The translations under genes and the position numbers were made by a program. A model generated the notes under the pieces. It made no database searches. It was not told where the DNA came from and was given only the letters and a program-made list of their open reading frames with translations. Below are positions 8,855-20,542 of a DNA stretch of 64,000 bases, in pieces (position 1 is the stretch's first letter; each line of letters begins with the position of its first letter). This DNA is from Capsaspora owczarzaki ATCC 30864 (taxonomy: Eukaryota; Opisthokonta; Filasterea), in the NCBI RefSeq assembly GCF_000151315.2, contig NW_011887293.1, forward strand, positions 2,023,797 to 2,087,796, in the 5' to 3' direction.

Positions 8855-10815
8855 ATGCGGGTCGCACTCGCTTTGTGCATTGGCGGTGCCTGCCTGTACG
8901 CGTCGAGGTCGATCATGTCGCTGGCCATGGTTCCGATGCACGACGAGCTCGGCTGGGACAAGTCCGTTTCGGGCGTCGTGCTGTCCTCCTTCTTTGCAGG
9001 GTACACGCTCACCCAGGCGGTCGGCGGCACCCTTGCAGATCGCTACGGCGGTGTCCGTGTGCTTGGCCTGGCCGCGCTGTTCTGGCTGCTCACGACGGTG
9101 GCCATTCCGGTTGTAGCGCCGTATGGAACACTTGCGGTTGTTGTGACGCGCTTCCTCACAGGCTGCTTCCAGGGCTTCCACTACCCGTCCATGATGCGGA
9201 TTCTGTCTCACGATGTCGCTGCTGCCGAGCGGTACGTCCTTGAATCCGTCAGAGAGCAGAGTGACTTTTTGGTTTGTGTTGTCGGTTTTCGATGCTTCTG
9301 AGGCGAAATTTCTGTTCGAGTTTTTTTTTTTTTTTTTTCGAATTCGTTCAGAATCGATCAACAGTGTCTCGTCTGATACTCATCAACAATGTCGTGGTCT
9401 TCTTGGAACCGTTGTGTCTTGCGTTGTTTTCGTCGGTCATTCTTTCGTTGGTCGCTCCAGGGAGGCTGCAACTTCAATTGCGTGCTCGGGCGCGTACATC
9501 GGAACACTCGTCTGCGGCACACTTGGCACGCTGATGATTGACAAGCTCTCGTGGCAGATTGCATTCTACCTTGTCGGTGGCATCGGGTTGCTGTGGCGTG
9601 GACTCATCTGGCAAGCGGTGACTGACAGTCCCATCAAACCCAGCCACAGCACCCTCGACCTCGGCGCGTCAAACAACCCCAGCGCTGATTTATCGATCGC
9701 GGTTACCTCGCACGGGGCGAATGCAGACCATGTGGTTGCGCTTCCGGCCTCCGCTTTGTCTAGCGGACAGGCGTCTTCAACAAAGCAAACGTTCGTGTAC
9801 CAAGCGTTCGCGTTTCCCGCCACTTGGTATGTTGTTGCTGTTGTTGATTCGCTGCAGCCTTTCCTTCCCTGTCGAGTTCTTTTTTCAGCTGTCGAGTCGA
9901 GCAGCGCCATGTGCTGCGTCTCGCACTCGAGCTGAGGCAATCGTTTGGATTGTTCTCTGTTCGCTCATCTTCTGCTCCTGTTTCTGCTTGCCACGCGTCT
10001 GCAGGGTCATGCTGCTGGCCCATATGTGCTGCGGCGCCTTCACTTTTGTGCTTGTAACATGGCTCCCAACTTACTTTTCAGACCTGAAAGCGGCTGCTGC
10101 GACCAAGGCGCACCGACATGCTTCAAGCAACTCTCCCGTCCACCATTCGCTGTCTGTGGTCGACAATGCGTTGCCCTGGGCGTGCGTATTTCTGTGCACG
10201 TTGGCTTCAGGTCGCGTGGCACAGTATCTCCTCCACCGACACTGGGATTTGACACGCGTGCGAAAAACCATGCAGGTACGACAGCTTGTTGGCCATTGTT
10301 TTTTTTTTTCCCTCGGGCTTGATCTCGTACCCTCACCATAAACCCCTTGCTGCTTGCTTGGTCTTGGTCTGCATCACATGTGTAGGGCATTTCTCTTGTG
10401 GGCCCAGCCGTGTGCTTGTTGGCGCTGTGTCACGTCGAGTCCCCGTCGATGGCGCTCATTTTGATGTGTCTCGTCCTGGGATGTGGCGGCTTTTCCACCT
10501 CAGGCACCATGTCAAACCCCCAAGACATTGCGCCTGCACACGCCGGTGCACTCTTTGGTGAGAAAAACAACAGCAGAATTCAGGCTGGGATGTTTTGTAG
10601 CGAGACGCTCGCACTCACCTTCGAAAAAAAACATGTCAATCACAGGCATCATCAACTCGCTGTCGGCCTTCTCTGGTGTGGTGTTTGTGACTCTCACCGG
10701 CCATCTTCTCGAGACAACGGGGCAGTGGTCGAGCATTTTCTTCCCGTTGGCAGTTTTCTGTATGCTGGGAGCCATTGGCTACTCGGCGCTGGGTACAGCA
10801 CGGCGATTGATATAG
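8855..10815 (+). CDS. Major facilitator transporter, SLC17A9 (vesicular nucleotide transporter)-like
   Basis: Five exons (8855-9231, 9461-9826, 10005-10275, 10386-10557, 10646-10815) join in consistent phases to give 451 residues. The SLC17 pattern is clear: GACLYASRSIMSLAMVPMHD in helix 1, GWDKSVSGVVLSSFFAGYTLTQAVGG, the ADRYGG loop, FLTGCFQGFHYPS in helix 4, WLPTYFSDL, and near the end GHLLETTGQW. The best relative I can name is SLC17A9, which loads ATP into secretory vesicles using membrane potential; substrate here is inferred only. The loop between the two six-helix halves is long and Ser/Ala-rich. Intron 1 carries a T run. No poly(A) signal stands out. Confidence 0.85.
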
Positions 10816-11107
10816 CCGCTTTCCATTTCCGTTGGCGTATTGAGCATGTCCCATTCAACCACCGAGCTGCAGCTCAATTGTTAAGCATTTTTTTGTCAAA
10901 GCTTTGTAATTTTGTTTGATTTTCCTTTTCCTTACTGTTTCGATTCCACGTTTTTTTATTCCCCAATTCATGTACTAAAAGTGACATTTTTTTGTTGATG
11001 CTCCGATCCTCTGCTTCCTTCGCCTTGCTTCACTAGACTACAAAATGGACAAAACCAGCACAAAACAGTTCCTTTTTTTTTTTTTTATATTTTTTTTGAT
11101 CCATTCA

Positions 11108-14100
11108 ATGTCGTTGCATGGCGGAGTGGGCTCACCAGCCTCCCCTCCATTCCAGTCGCCGCGACGCGTCACCTTCGCCGAGCAGCCCAGCAGCAGCAGC
11201 AGTGCAGCACAGGACAGAGCCGGAAGCAGCAGCAGCAGCAGCAGCAGCAGCGGGAGCAGCAGCAAAGGGAGCATGAGCCCTGCAGCACGCAGCTCAGCTT
11301 CGTCCCCGCTTCCCGCGTCGCATCTGCTCTCGGGCGGCGGCGTTTCGCCTGCAGGTTCCATGCGAGGTGGATTCGGAGTCACCGGGTTCAGCCAAGCGGA
11401 CGGACAACCGGGCGTGCCTGGCTCTGCTGGAGCCGCCACGCGTGTCCCGTCAACCAAGCGCGCAGCGTCTGCCGGATCGGTCTCAAGAGTGCAAGACGCG
11501 CTGCTTGATGCAATGACAAAGCCCGTCACGATCGAGGACCGCTGCACCCAGGTGAACAAGCAGCTCGAGCACCTGCGCACAAGCGACGACTTTCAAGCTT
11601 TTGCGCAGATGCTCCCGTTGCTGCTGCGCGCCGTCTTCCAGGACTGGATCCATGGCATTTCGAAAAAGGAGGATCGCCAGGCGCTCGAGAGCTTGCTCTG
11701 TGTGCGAGGCAAGCTGTTCGAGCTCATGCGCCGGCTGCAGGCTGACGATTTCGTTCGCATTGACCTCGCACGCGCCCTCCTGCCGCGAGGACTTCAAATG
11801 GCAGACACCAGCTCCACCCAGCAATCGAGGTCGGCCACTGTCAAGTCCGACAGCGCGGCAACGACGGTCGACTATTACACATTCCCTTGGGATGTCAATG
11901 TGACGGGATCCGGCGCTGCTTCGACGGCGGGAGGAAACGCGCCTGGCGCGCCACTGTCTGCATTACCGCTCGGACAACGCGGTTCTCGAGCAATGAACAT
12001 CCAACTAGGCGCTGCTGCTACTGGCCGACTCGGTTCAGACGCCTCCGCGAGTGGGGACAAGTCGCCGCTGGCAAGCTCGAACACAACCCTCTTTTGCACA
12101 ACACAGCGCGTGTCGCTTGGTGTGCTCGAGTATTACATGTGCTGCTTTGCTTCCTGCGTGCTTGAGAACCGCTCGGCGAAGCGCGAGTACTTTGGCAACC
12201 AAAAGAGTGGCAGCAGTCGGCAGGAGAGTCGGGGTGCTTTTCAAAGTTTGGTGTGCGACTATCTCGAGTATTTTTTGCCAATCAAAAATTCAGCAGCAGC
12301 GGCGGCAACAGCAGCCGACGAGCGCGAGAGCACGGATGATCAAAGTAACAGCAACAGCAGCAGCAGCAGCCTCAAATCTGGTTTCCTGTCGTCCTTTGGA
12401 TTTGGCGCGGAAAGCGACCCCAACAACAGTACCGACGCTCCTTCACTACGACACCATCCGACGTTGGCATTATCCGAAATGTTTGTGCGCGTGGTTTTGA
12501 TCCATTGGCTGCGCGACCAACGGTACGATCGCCTGTCTCTCGGCATGTCCTCGTTCACCGATGACTTGGCTGCGAGTTGCAGCGATCTCCACGCGGCACC
12601 GGGCTCCCCGCTTGTCGGCATCCGCAAGCCGTACGCGTCCAACTCGGCCGAACTCCAACACGCGGCACCGGCGTGGTTCCAGACTCAATGCCTCTACCTC
12701 GTCACCAAGCACATTCTTGCCTTTCGGTTTGCATCGAACTGCGGTGCCAGCTATTGGAGCACCGAATCTAGCGGCACGTGCGTGTTTCTCCCCCGCCGGT
12801 CCAACTTGCCCTCCCATGCAGCGCAGCACGCCGAGCTTGCGCCGCTCACAATGCAACTCCTTGCGGCGCCTCTGTTCCACTTTGTTCGCTTCATTCTGCT
12901 CGTGACACGTTCCCCCGTGGATAGCCTGTTCTTCACCGCTGTCAAGCTTTGGCTGGCCTTCATCCAACCGTGGGGTTCTGCAGCGGCAGTCGAGGAGAAG
13001 GAGTCGGGGAACGCTCTCTTGTTTGATCTCACCCAATCCCCTCAAGCAGCGATTTGGCACCGGTTTGTGGAAGACCACTACCTCTTCTACACGGATCTGA
13101 GCTTTATCTTTTTGCAGCGTGCGACCCATTTCAAGCCCCTTTCGCAAACAAACGAGCTGCGCTATCTCTACATTTATGCACGCGCGTTCGCCACCACTGG
13201 CCTCAGCAAGTGGATTCTTGACGCCGAGCAAACGCTGGTTCCGCTCTTGGACTCTGTCTCGCGGACGGCAACTCGCGGACTGGTCGTTGCTGCATCATCA
13301 TTCTCATCATCATCATCATCGTCGGGACTGGCATTCTCGTCGTCGTCTCTGAGTAGCCCCGGGGCCACCCGGCGAGGCCTCACCTCTTGGCGGCTTCCTC
13401 CTCGCTTCCGCAAAGCTGGCGTAGACGAGGACGTGACACAGGACGATTCGGCTTTGCGATCGCCCGACGTCACCAACCTGTCCTTTGCTTCCCGCCAAAA
13501 CTCGCCCGTTCGTGGCAACCATCGTAGCTCTGTCATGGGTGGCGCACGCTTTGGTGCCTTCGTGCTTCAGCAGCAAGAGCAGCACCAGCTCGAGCTTGGA
13601 CGACAGCTGCGAGATCGCATCGAGTCGTTGGTATTTGCTTCTGCCACCTCGCCTCCTCAGTTTACCTACTTCCCCATGCTTATTGATGCTCATCACACTG
13701 CCGACGTGTTTACTGCACTCGGCATTGTGCTTGAGCAGTCGTGGACGACGCACCGCAAGCTCGCAGCGATCGCCCACCCCTCAAAGTCCAAGCGGTTACT
13801 CGGAGTCGACCCGTCGGCCGTGGAGGCCGTGCCTGTCGTGGGTGCTCTGAGTCGCACAATGCGAGGCTTGTATGCCCGGATGTTCTCTCCGGTGTTCTCT
13901 AAGGGAAAATCCGGCACCGAGGAGCGGTCGCTCGACATGGCCGACGCTACGCTCGTGTTTTTGGAGCAATTTTTCGATGTGAGTTGTGATTGGTTGCGTG
14001 TGTGAGTCTGACGAGTTGAGAAGCCAGAGGACCCAACTCATTGCGTACTGCTGTGCCTCTCAATCACAGCTTACCGAGGTCCACTCAGAAATGCCAGAGG

Positions 14101-14776
14101 ACGACGCCGACACTCCTGTGATTACGCGCGTCAAACCGGTACGTGTAAAAGTGTGGTTGTCAAACCAGGTGTGCCATGTCTTTTGACTTTATTTCTGTGC
14201 ACACAGCTTTCCAGCTACGATGACATCCGTCAACCCATCCGCGAGTTCGAAATTGCAGTGCTTGTGCGGTGGCTGGTGCGCTTGTCCGAATGGATTGATG
14301 CCAAGGTATGATTCTGTTGGACTCTTGCCCGCTCCCCTCGAGGAATTTTTTTGTTGTTGGCATCTAATTGTGGTGACTCTTTACTTCAGGTTCCACAAGA
14401 ATGGACCTTTTTGCGCTCTCCCACTGCGACCGGCCCGGTGATTAATCTGCGACCTCTCGGATCCATCACGTTTTATGTGCGCTTGGCCATCATCCTGCTG
14501 GTCGCAGGGACTGTGTTCTTCATGGTGTCTGGGGCAGTGCACCTGGCCACCGCGCCGGCGCCAGCACAGTCCGCGGAGGATACGATGGTGCAGCGATATC
14601 GCGACGTTTTCAAGACTCTCCAACCAATGACACGAAATATCGCTCGACTCAACCTGCCCGAGCTCCAGAATTTGCTAGGGGATGTTTCATCCAAGATTCG
14701 TGATTCTGGTCTCGCCGATGCCGCAAAGCCGACTGCACAAGCGGTTCAGCAAGACTACTTGGTTGTTGGAGTCTAA
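11108..14776 (+). CDS. SMPD4: Sphingomyelin phosphodiesterase 4 (neutral sphingomyelinase 3)-like
   Basis: Exons 11108-13978, 14070-14138, 14207-14305 and 14390-14776 give about 1141 residues. The central part (FVEDHYLFYTDLSFIFLQRA) and especially the C-terminal DIRQPIREFEIAVLVRWLVRLSEW, followed by LRPLGSITFYVRLAIILLV, match SMPD4, which ends in a membrane helix and resides in ER and nuclear envelope. In animals it hydrolyses sphingomyelin to ceramide. The helix here is followed by a luminal tail of about 85 residues that is absent from the human protein. The N-terminal 150 residues are low complexity (poly-Ser), and several other Ser/Asn insertions enlarge the protein. An in-frame ATG at 11045 would add a Phe-rich segment encoded by a T run; I prefer the ATG at 11108 because that run looks like leader sequence. 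Confidence 0.85.
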
Positions 14777-14992
14777 CATTTGTGTGTGTGTTGTTGTTGT
14801 TGGACAAAGTATGTGCGAAAGCGACCATGTTCTTAGCTTCCCTACATTGTATCCTCTAGTGCACAAATCTCCTTGCGGTGTGCTTCACTAGTGGTGTCTC
14901 AGGCTCTGTATGTTTGGGCGAACGCTCAAGCTCAGCCCATCATGCATGCTCAATTGCCAATCTACAAATTGCCGCAGCAATGTTCGTCGAAA

Positions 14993-15033
14993 GTAATTCC
15001 TTGAAATGTGTAGGGTGGTGTCGAATGGACACC
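14993..15033 (-). terminator. H2A mRNA 3' stem-loop and downstream purine-rich element
   Basis: Read on the minus strand, GGTGTC-CATTC-GACACC occupies 15033-15017 (6-bp stem, 5-base loop). It is followed by ACCCTACACATTTCAAGGA, comparable to the ACCCA flank and the purine-rich histone downstream element bound by U7 snRNA in animals. It begins about 54 bases after the H2A stop. Confidence 0.75.
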
Positions 15034-15086
15034 AGAAATAATAAGAAAGGAAAAAAAAAGGAAAAAAAGTTGCTCAGAAACGGTCT

Positions 15087-15521
15087 TTACTCGGACTTGC
15101 CGCTCTTGACCTTCTTGACGGGGGCAGCGTCAGTCTCGGACTCGCCCTTGGGGAGGAGGACGGTGTGGATGTTGGGGAGGACACCACCCTGGGCGATGGT
15201 GACGCCGGCGAGCAGCTTGTTGAGCTCCTCATCGTTGCGGATGGCGAGCTGGAGGTGACGGGGGTTGATGCGCGTCTTCTTGTTGTCGCGGGCAGCGTTG
15301 CCAGCAAGCTCGAGGATTTCGGCAGCGAGGTACTCGAGGACGGCAGCGAGGTACACGGGGGCACCAGCGCCGACGCGCTCAGCGTACGAGCCCTTGCGGA
15401 GCATGCGGTGGATGCGACCGACAGGGAACTGCAGGCCCGCGCGCGTCGAGCGCGTCTTCTGCTTCTTGTTGGCGGCGGCGGACGAAGCCGTCTCGGCGCC
15501 CTTCTTGCCACGACCAGACAT
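15087..15521 (-). CDS. H2A: Histone H2A, core type
   Basis: An intronless frame of 144 residues starts MSGRGKKG. The histone fold is intact: [75 protein letters not shown] and [14 protein letters not shown]. The C-terminus ends in KSGKSE, so the SQ[E/D]-hydrophobic motif of H2A.X is absent. The N-terminal tail is a little longer than in animals ([15 protein letters not shown]). The gene is divergent from H3 with about 670 bases between starts. A TTTAAAAAG element (15581-15590, minus strand) lies about 60 bases upstream. The mRNA probably ends at the stem-loop downstream rather than at a poly(A) site. Confidence 0.97.
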   Translation of the reverse strand: MSGRGKKGAETASSAAANKKQKTRSTRAGLQFPVGRIHRMLRKGSYAERVGAGAPVYLAAVLEYLAAEILELAGNAARDNKKTRINPRHLQLAIRNDEELNKLLAGVTIAQGGVLPNIHTVLLPKGESETDAAPVKKVKSGKSE

Positions 15522-16605
<1,084 letters not shown>

Positions 16606-16676
16606 AGAGCCTGTCCTTTTTTCTCTTTGACGCTTTCCTCTTTCTCAGATTTTAACCCAAAAACAAAAATTTTACT

Positions 16677-16713
16677 GGTGTTTTTAACACCAACACCCAC
16701 ATTTCGAAAGGAT
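16677..16713 (+). terminator. H3 mRNA 3' stem-loop and downstream element
   Basis: GGTGTTTTTAACACC (16677-16691) folds into a 5- or 6-bp stem with a T-only or TTTTA loop. It is followed by AACACCCACATTTCGAAAGGAT; the segment TTTCGAAAGGATTTT is shared with the H2B gene. It begins about 72 bases after the stop. Confidence 0.75.
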
Positions 16714-17745
16714 TTTTTTTTCTTGTTTGTTGCTGCGCTAGTTGTTGCTGCGTTAGTTGCGTTAGTTGTCGTTGCGTTCATGTGGTTGAAAATGCGCATG
16801 GCGGCGTTGTTTGTTGGCGATGCACTGTGACAGCTCAGCAGCTCATAACGATGATGCGCATCGAGTGCGGTACATAGTGTAGTTCATGATAGAGAGTAGA
16901 AATGCTCTGCGTGCAAGTTAGGTGTGCGATGGCGACTGTTGGTCGCAAAAAAGCCGCAACACACCTACCATTCGTCTACGTTCGTGGAGGTCTGGATTAT
17001 TGTACAACATGTGCTTGCCTGTCTCGTGCTTTGCTGTTGCTGATGTATCGATAGCACAGGAGCTGGAGGTTGTTGTTGCTGGCTGTGAAATGTCAAAAAT
17101 GAACGGTCACAATTGAACAACTCGTGTAGTATTACCTCTGCTACTCAGCAAGCATTCGAAATAAACCAGCTCACTGTAAAACCAGTCGCAAGCTCTAGCA
17201 TTGCACAGTGTCGGGTCGGGATTGTTGTCGAGGGTAGTGAAAAGGTGATGATTTCAGCCTAAGAGTTCAAACTCACAAAAGACACTGTTGCAACTTTCTC
17301 TAATCGTTCACGGTTTGAAACCACACAGCAACTACAGTCGACAACCTGTGAAAAGCATGCATGCGTTCGGGGGGGGAGGGAAATGCGAAACGAGTCACAG
17401 TCTTGTTGAGCACACCCAAGTTGTTTTTGCGGATTTTGCAGCGGCATCGAGACAAACACAACGATCGACAGAAAGGTGACATGAAGCTGCACATACATCA
17501 GACGTGGGCCTTACGAGCGACTGGAAATCCGCGCGTGCACTTGATCTCAACCAATACCAATTCAAAAGCAAACCAAAAGCAAAAGCAAACCAAAAGCAAA
17601 AGCAAAACCAAAACCAAAACCAAAACCAAACCAACAACCAACAGCCAACAAGTGCGTCAACGTCGAGCGTCCGTGACCAAAGCAGCAACAAGCAACGTTC
17701 GCCAGCAAAAGAGAGAAAAAAAAAACTTCAAGCAATGTTGATGTA
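16714..17745. other. Intergenic region between H3 and H1 3' ends
   Basis: About 1 kb with no supported gene. It includes a simple repeat of CAAAAG/AAACC-type units at about 17566-17636. A fourth core histone, H4, is not here. Confidence 0.5.
17566..17636. repeat. (CAAAAG/CAAAAC)n simple repeat
   Basis: Tandem 6-base units, first CAAAAG-like and then CAAAAC-like, about 70 bases in total, in the intergenic DNA downstream of H1. Confidence 0.8.
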
Positions 17746-17762
17746 GGTGTTGAAAAAACACC
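17719..17762 (-). terminator. H1 mRNA 3' stem-loop and downstream element
   Basis: On the minus strand, GGTGTT-TTTTC-AACACC (17762-17746) is a 6-bp stem with a 5-base loop, extendable by one A-T pair. ACATCAACATTGCTTGAAG follows, a weaker purine-rich element. It lies about 107 bases after the H1 stop. Confidence 0.7.
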
Positions 17763-17869
17763 TGAGAGTTTGTTTAGTTTTTGAAAGAAAGAGGAAAGAA
17801 AGGAAGGCAAAGAAAGAGATGGAAAGAGAGCAACCCGGCGAAGGGCCAGCGACTTTCAATCCATCACTT

Positions 17870-18937
17870 TTACTTGGCCTTGGGCTTGGGGGCAGCAGCA
17901 GCCTTCGGCTTGGCAGTGGCGGCCTTGGGCTTGACCTCCTTGGCAGCCGGCTTGGGCTTGTCGGCCTTGGGCGCCTTGGCAATCTTGGCGGGCTTGTCGG
18001 CCTTGGGGGCTTTGGCAGCTTTAGCAGGCTTGTCGGCCTTAGGAGCCTTGGCAGGCTTCTCAGCCTTGGGAGCCTTGGCGGGCTTCTCGGCCTTGGCAGC
18101 CTTGGGAGCCTTGGCAGGCTTCTCGGCCTTCGGAGCCTTGGGGGCCTTGGCGGGCTTCTCGGCCTTGGCAGCCTTGGGAGCCTTGGCAGCCTTAGCAGGC
18201 TTGTCGGCCTTGGGGGCCTTGGCAGCCTTAGCAGGCTTCTCGGCCTTGGGTGCCTTGGCAGCCTTGGGAGCTTTGGCAGCCTTGGGCAACGCGGCGGCAG
18301 CAGCGAGGGCAGCGGCAGCGACGGCGGGATTGGCGGGGGTAACAGCCTTCACAGCCTTCTTCTTGGCAGCGATAGCAGCGTTGCTCGTCTTGGCAGCAGC
18401 CTTGCCCTCCTTCTTGGGAGCCTTGGCGGGCTTGTCGGTCTTGGGGGCCTTGGGAGCCTTGGGAAGCTTGGCAGCGTCCGCGGCCTTGGAAGCCTTGGGC
18501 GCCTTGGCCACCTTCGCTGCGGCGGCATCCTTCGGCGCCTTGGGAGCCTTGGGAGCCTTGGGAGCCTTGGGAGCCTTGGCGGTCTTGGCACCAGCGGCCT
18601 TGGCAGCCTTGGCAGCCTTCACAGCCTTGGCGGCACCAGCAGCGGTCTTGGAGGCGCGGAACGAGCCGGTGGCGCCAATGCCCGAGACACGGCTGATGGT
18701 CGCAGCGTCAGCAAGACGGGTGAGGGCAGCAGGGAGCTGGTGGTTGATGGTGTCCGCGGTGGACGGGTACTTGTCCGAGATGAACTTGGAGATGGCTTGG
18801 CGCGACGAGCCAGAGCGGTCGCCGAGCTCCTTGATCGCCTCGAGCACCATCACGTTGTACGGCGGGTGGATCGGGACCTTCTTGGGCTTGTTGGCCTTGG
18901 GCGCCGGAGGGGCAGCAGCTGCGGCAGTAGTCGACAT
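17870..18937 (-). CDS. H1: Linker histone H1 with long repetitive tail
   Basis: Intronless, 355 residues. A winged-helix globular domain spans roughly residues 20-95: HPPYNVMVLEAIKELGDRSG, SRQAISKFISDKYP, and then a closing beta hairpin SGIGATGSFRAS. The remaining 250 residues are Lys/Ala/Pro tail made of KAPKADKPAKA-like units. Acidic Asp/Glu residues recur in the tail, which is unusual for H1, whose tails are normally almost free of them. It binds linker DNA at the nucleosome dyad. It is divergently paired with H2B and ends in the same type of stem-loop as the core histones. The large open frames on the opposite strand arise from the repetitive tail and are not genes. Confidence 0.95.
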   Translation of the reverse strand: MSTTAAAAAPPAPKANKPKKVPIHPPYNVMVLEAIKELGDRSGSSRQAISKFISDKYPSTADTINHQLPAALTRLADAATISRVSGIGATGSFRASKTAAGAAKAVKAAKAAKAAGAKTAKAPKAPKAPKAPKAPKDAAAAKVAKAPKASKAADAAKLPKAPKAPKTDKPAKAPKKEGKAAAKTSNAAIAAKKKAVKAVTPANPAVAAAALAAAAALPKAAKAPKAAKAPKAEKPAKAAKAPKADKPAKAAKAPKAAKAEKPAKAPKAPKAEKPAKAPKAAKAEKPAKAPKAEKPAKAPKADKPAKAAKAPKADKPAKIAKAPKADKPKPAAKEVKPKAATAKPKAAAAPKPKAK

Positions 18938-19540
18938 TGCGAGGAGAGGGGGGAAAAAAAAAAGAACGAAACAGAGAGAAAAAAAAAAAGTGAAGAAAAC
19001 GCTGTCAGCTACTAGATTTGAATGAGTTTGGCGCCAAATCCATCACTCGATCAACGTGAAAATGCTGCCAAATTGCAGCTAAATCAAAAATCATTGTATT
19101 CCAATATTTTAATACGAAAATGCCAAGCAAGAAGAAGTTCATTTGAGTGCGGTGATTGCATCGCAGAGGTTGGGGTTGGGAAAAACGGATGAACATTCGA
19201 GCGAGCATTTCAATGGTTTTTTTTTTCTGTCTCCTCCCTTCGTTTTTCCCGCCAAAAAGTTCCTCTCGTCCTAAAGCGGACAACTGGATTGAGTTTTGCA
19301 CTCTTTCATTTCCAGCCAATGGAAAAATTATTCGCTCATTCAATTTTTTCATTGGTCGACAAATATTGTTGAGTTTTTGTAGTTTTTTTTTTTGTTTTTG
19401 GCTTTTCGAGTTTTTTTGGTTTTTCGAGTTTTTCGCGCCAAAATTTTCGTTTGGGTTGTTTTTTGCTGTTTTTTCCCGCGCAATTTAAAAGGCGGGCTCC
19501 CCGATTTGGATTCGAGTTCACTCCTACATTTTAACTTACA
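18938..19540. promoter_or_regulatory. Shared divergent H1/H2B promoter with E2F-like sites
   Basis: E2F-like boxes: TTTGGCGCCAAA (19027-19038), TTTTTCCCGCCAAAAAG (19243-19258), TTTTTCGCGCCAAAA (about 19429-19443) and TTTTTTCCCGCGC (about 19469-19481). CCAAT boxes lie near 19316 and 19351 (reverse). TTTAAAA (19484-19490) sits about 50 bases before the H2B start, followed by GTTCACTCCTACATTTT. Confidence 0.65.
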
Positions 19541-19924
19541 ATGCCGCCGAAGGTCGCAAAGAAGGGTGAGAAGCGTGCCGGCAAGGCCGCTGCCAAGGCT
19601 GCCTCTGGCGCCGACAAGGACAAGAAGAAGAAGAAGCGCCGCAAGGAATCGTACGGCATCTACATCTACAAGGTCCTCCGCCAAGTCCACGCCGACACCG
19701 GCATCTCCAACCGCGCCATGAACATCATGAACTCGTTCGTCAACGACATCTTCGAGCGCATTGCTGGCGAGGCGTCCCGTCTGGCCCACTTCAACAACCG
19801 CTCGACCATCTCGTCTCGCGAGATCCAGACTGCCGTCCGTCTCCTCCTCCCCGGCGAACTTGCCAAGCACGCCGTCTCTGAGGGCACCAAGGCCGTCACC
19901 AAGTACACCTCCGGCGCCAAGTAA
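19541..19924 (+). CDS. H2B: Histone H2B
   Basis: Intronless, 127 residues. A Lys-rich tail is followed by the typical [92 protein letters not shown]. The AVTKYTS end keeps the lysine that is ubiquitylated in animals and yeast. The N-terminal tail ([19 protein letters not shown]) is species specific. It pairs with H2A in the nucleosome and is divergently arranged with H1. Confidence 0.98.
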   Translation: MPPKVAKKGEKRAGKAAAKAASGADKDKKKKKRRKESYGIYIYKVLRQVHADTGISNRAMNIMNSFVNDIFERIAGEASRLAHFNNRSTISSREIQTAVRLLLPGELAKHAVSEGTKAVTKYTSGAK

Positions 19925-20003
19925 AACCTGGTCGTCCGAAGCGCTGCTGCTGGGTCTACTCCCGACTCTTTTTCTTTAACATAAAAAACAAAAACTTTTT
20001 TCT

Positions 20004-20042
20004 GGTGTTCATTCAACACCAACCCTTACTTTTCGAAAGGAT
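20004..20042 (+). terminator. H2B mRNA 3' stem-loop and downstream element
   Basis: GGTGTT-CATTC-AACACC (20004-20020), then AACCCTTACTTTTCGAAAGGAT. The stem matches that of H1, the loop matches that of H2A, and the downstream TTTCGAAAGGATTTT matches H3. It begins 79 bases after the stop. Confidence 0.78.
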
Positions 20043-20542
20043 TTTTTCAAACATGCTGTGCGATGGTTATGTGGTGTGAGAACGTGCATAGAATCGCAGT
20101 AGTCACTTGGTCCCATCTGAAAGCGCGAGGAAGAGCATTTGGCTGTGGTCGAATTTGCGCGGGCTTTTTGTAATTTTGGCGGGAAAATGGATGGATTTCA
20201 GCCGCCTTTCGTTTCTCTTTATGTTTCCACAGATGACAAGGGGCAGATCGCTCGGTCGGTGCAAGTCCAGTCGTGCTGGAGACTGGATTCACATACACGC
20301 CACAGCTGTGCGGAGCAGCGTCTTTGTGTGGTGCGCGGCCGCATCTGGATGCTCATGACTTGGTTTTTTTCTATTTCGTTTTTTTTTTTCGCGGTTGCTC
20401 TTTTTCCTTGTCCGTTCCAGGCTGTGCTGTTTTGGCTATGGCATTGAAAGGTTGAGGCGTAAACGCTTTCCCCTGACCATTTATTGGAAGCATTTGAATT
20501 GATTCGAAAGACGCAGGGCGATTGGCAAAGATGCCCACAAAT
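20043..20542. other. Intergenic region with an isolated E2F-type box
   Basis: The only notable item is TTTTGGCGGGAAAA at 20174-20187, a textbook E2F consensus, with no start codon near it on either strand that I can support. Otherwise I see nothing. Confidence 0.4.

Noticed and set aside
11045-11107. Phe-rich N-terminal extension of SMPD4 as a signal peptide
   Set aside because: The Phe run is encoded by a T homopolymer like those in other leaders here, and SMPD4 is not a signal-peptide protein. The downstream ATG is preferred, though not proven.
15087-15110. H2A.X-type C-terminus
   Set aside because: The end is KSGKSE without the SQ[E/D]-hydrophobic motif, so this is core H2A.
17747-19025. 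Two ~420-codon Gly/Leu/Ala-rich frames on the plus strand
   Set aside because: They are antisense to the repetitive Lys/Ala/Pro tail of histone H1, which removes stop codons on the other strand.
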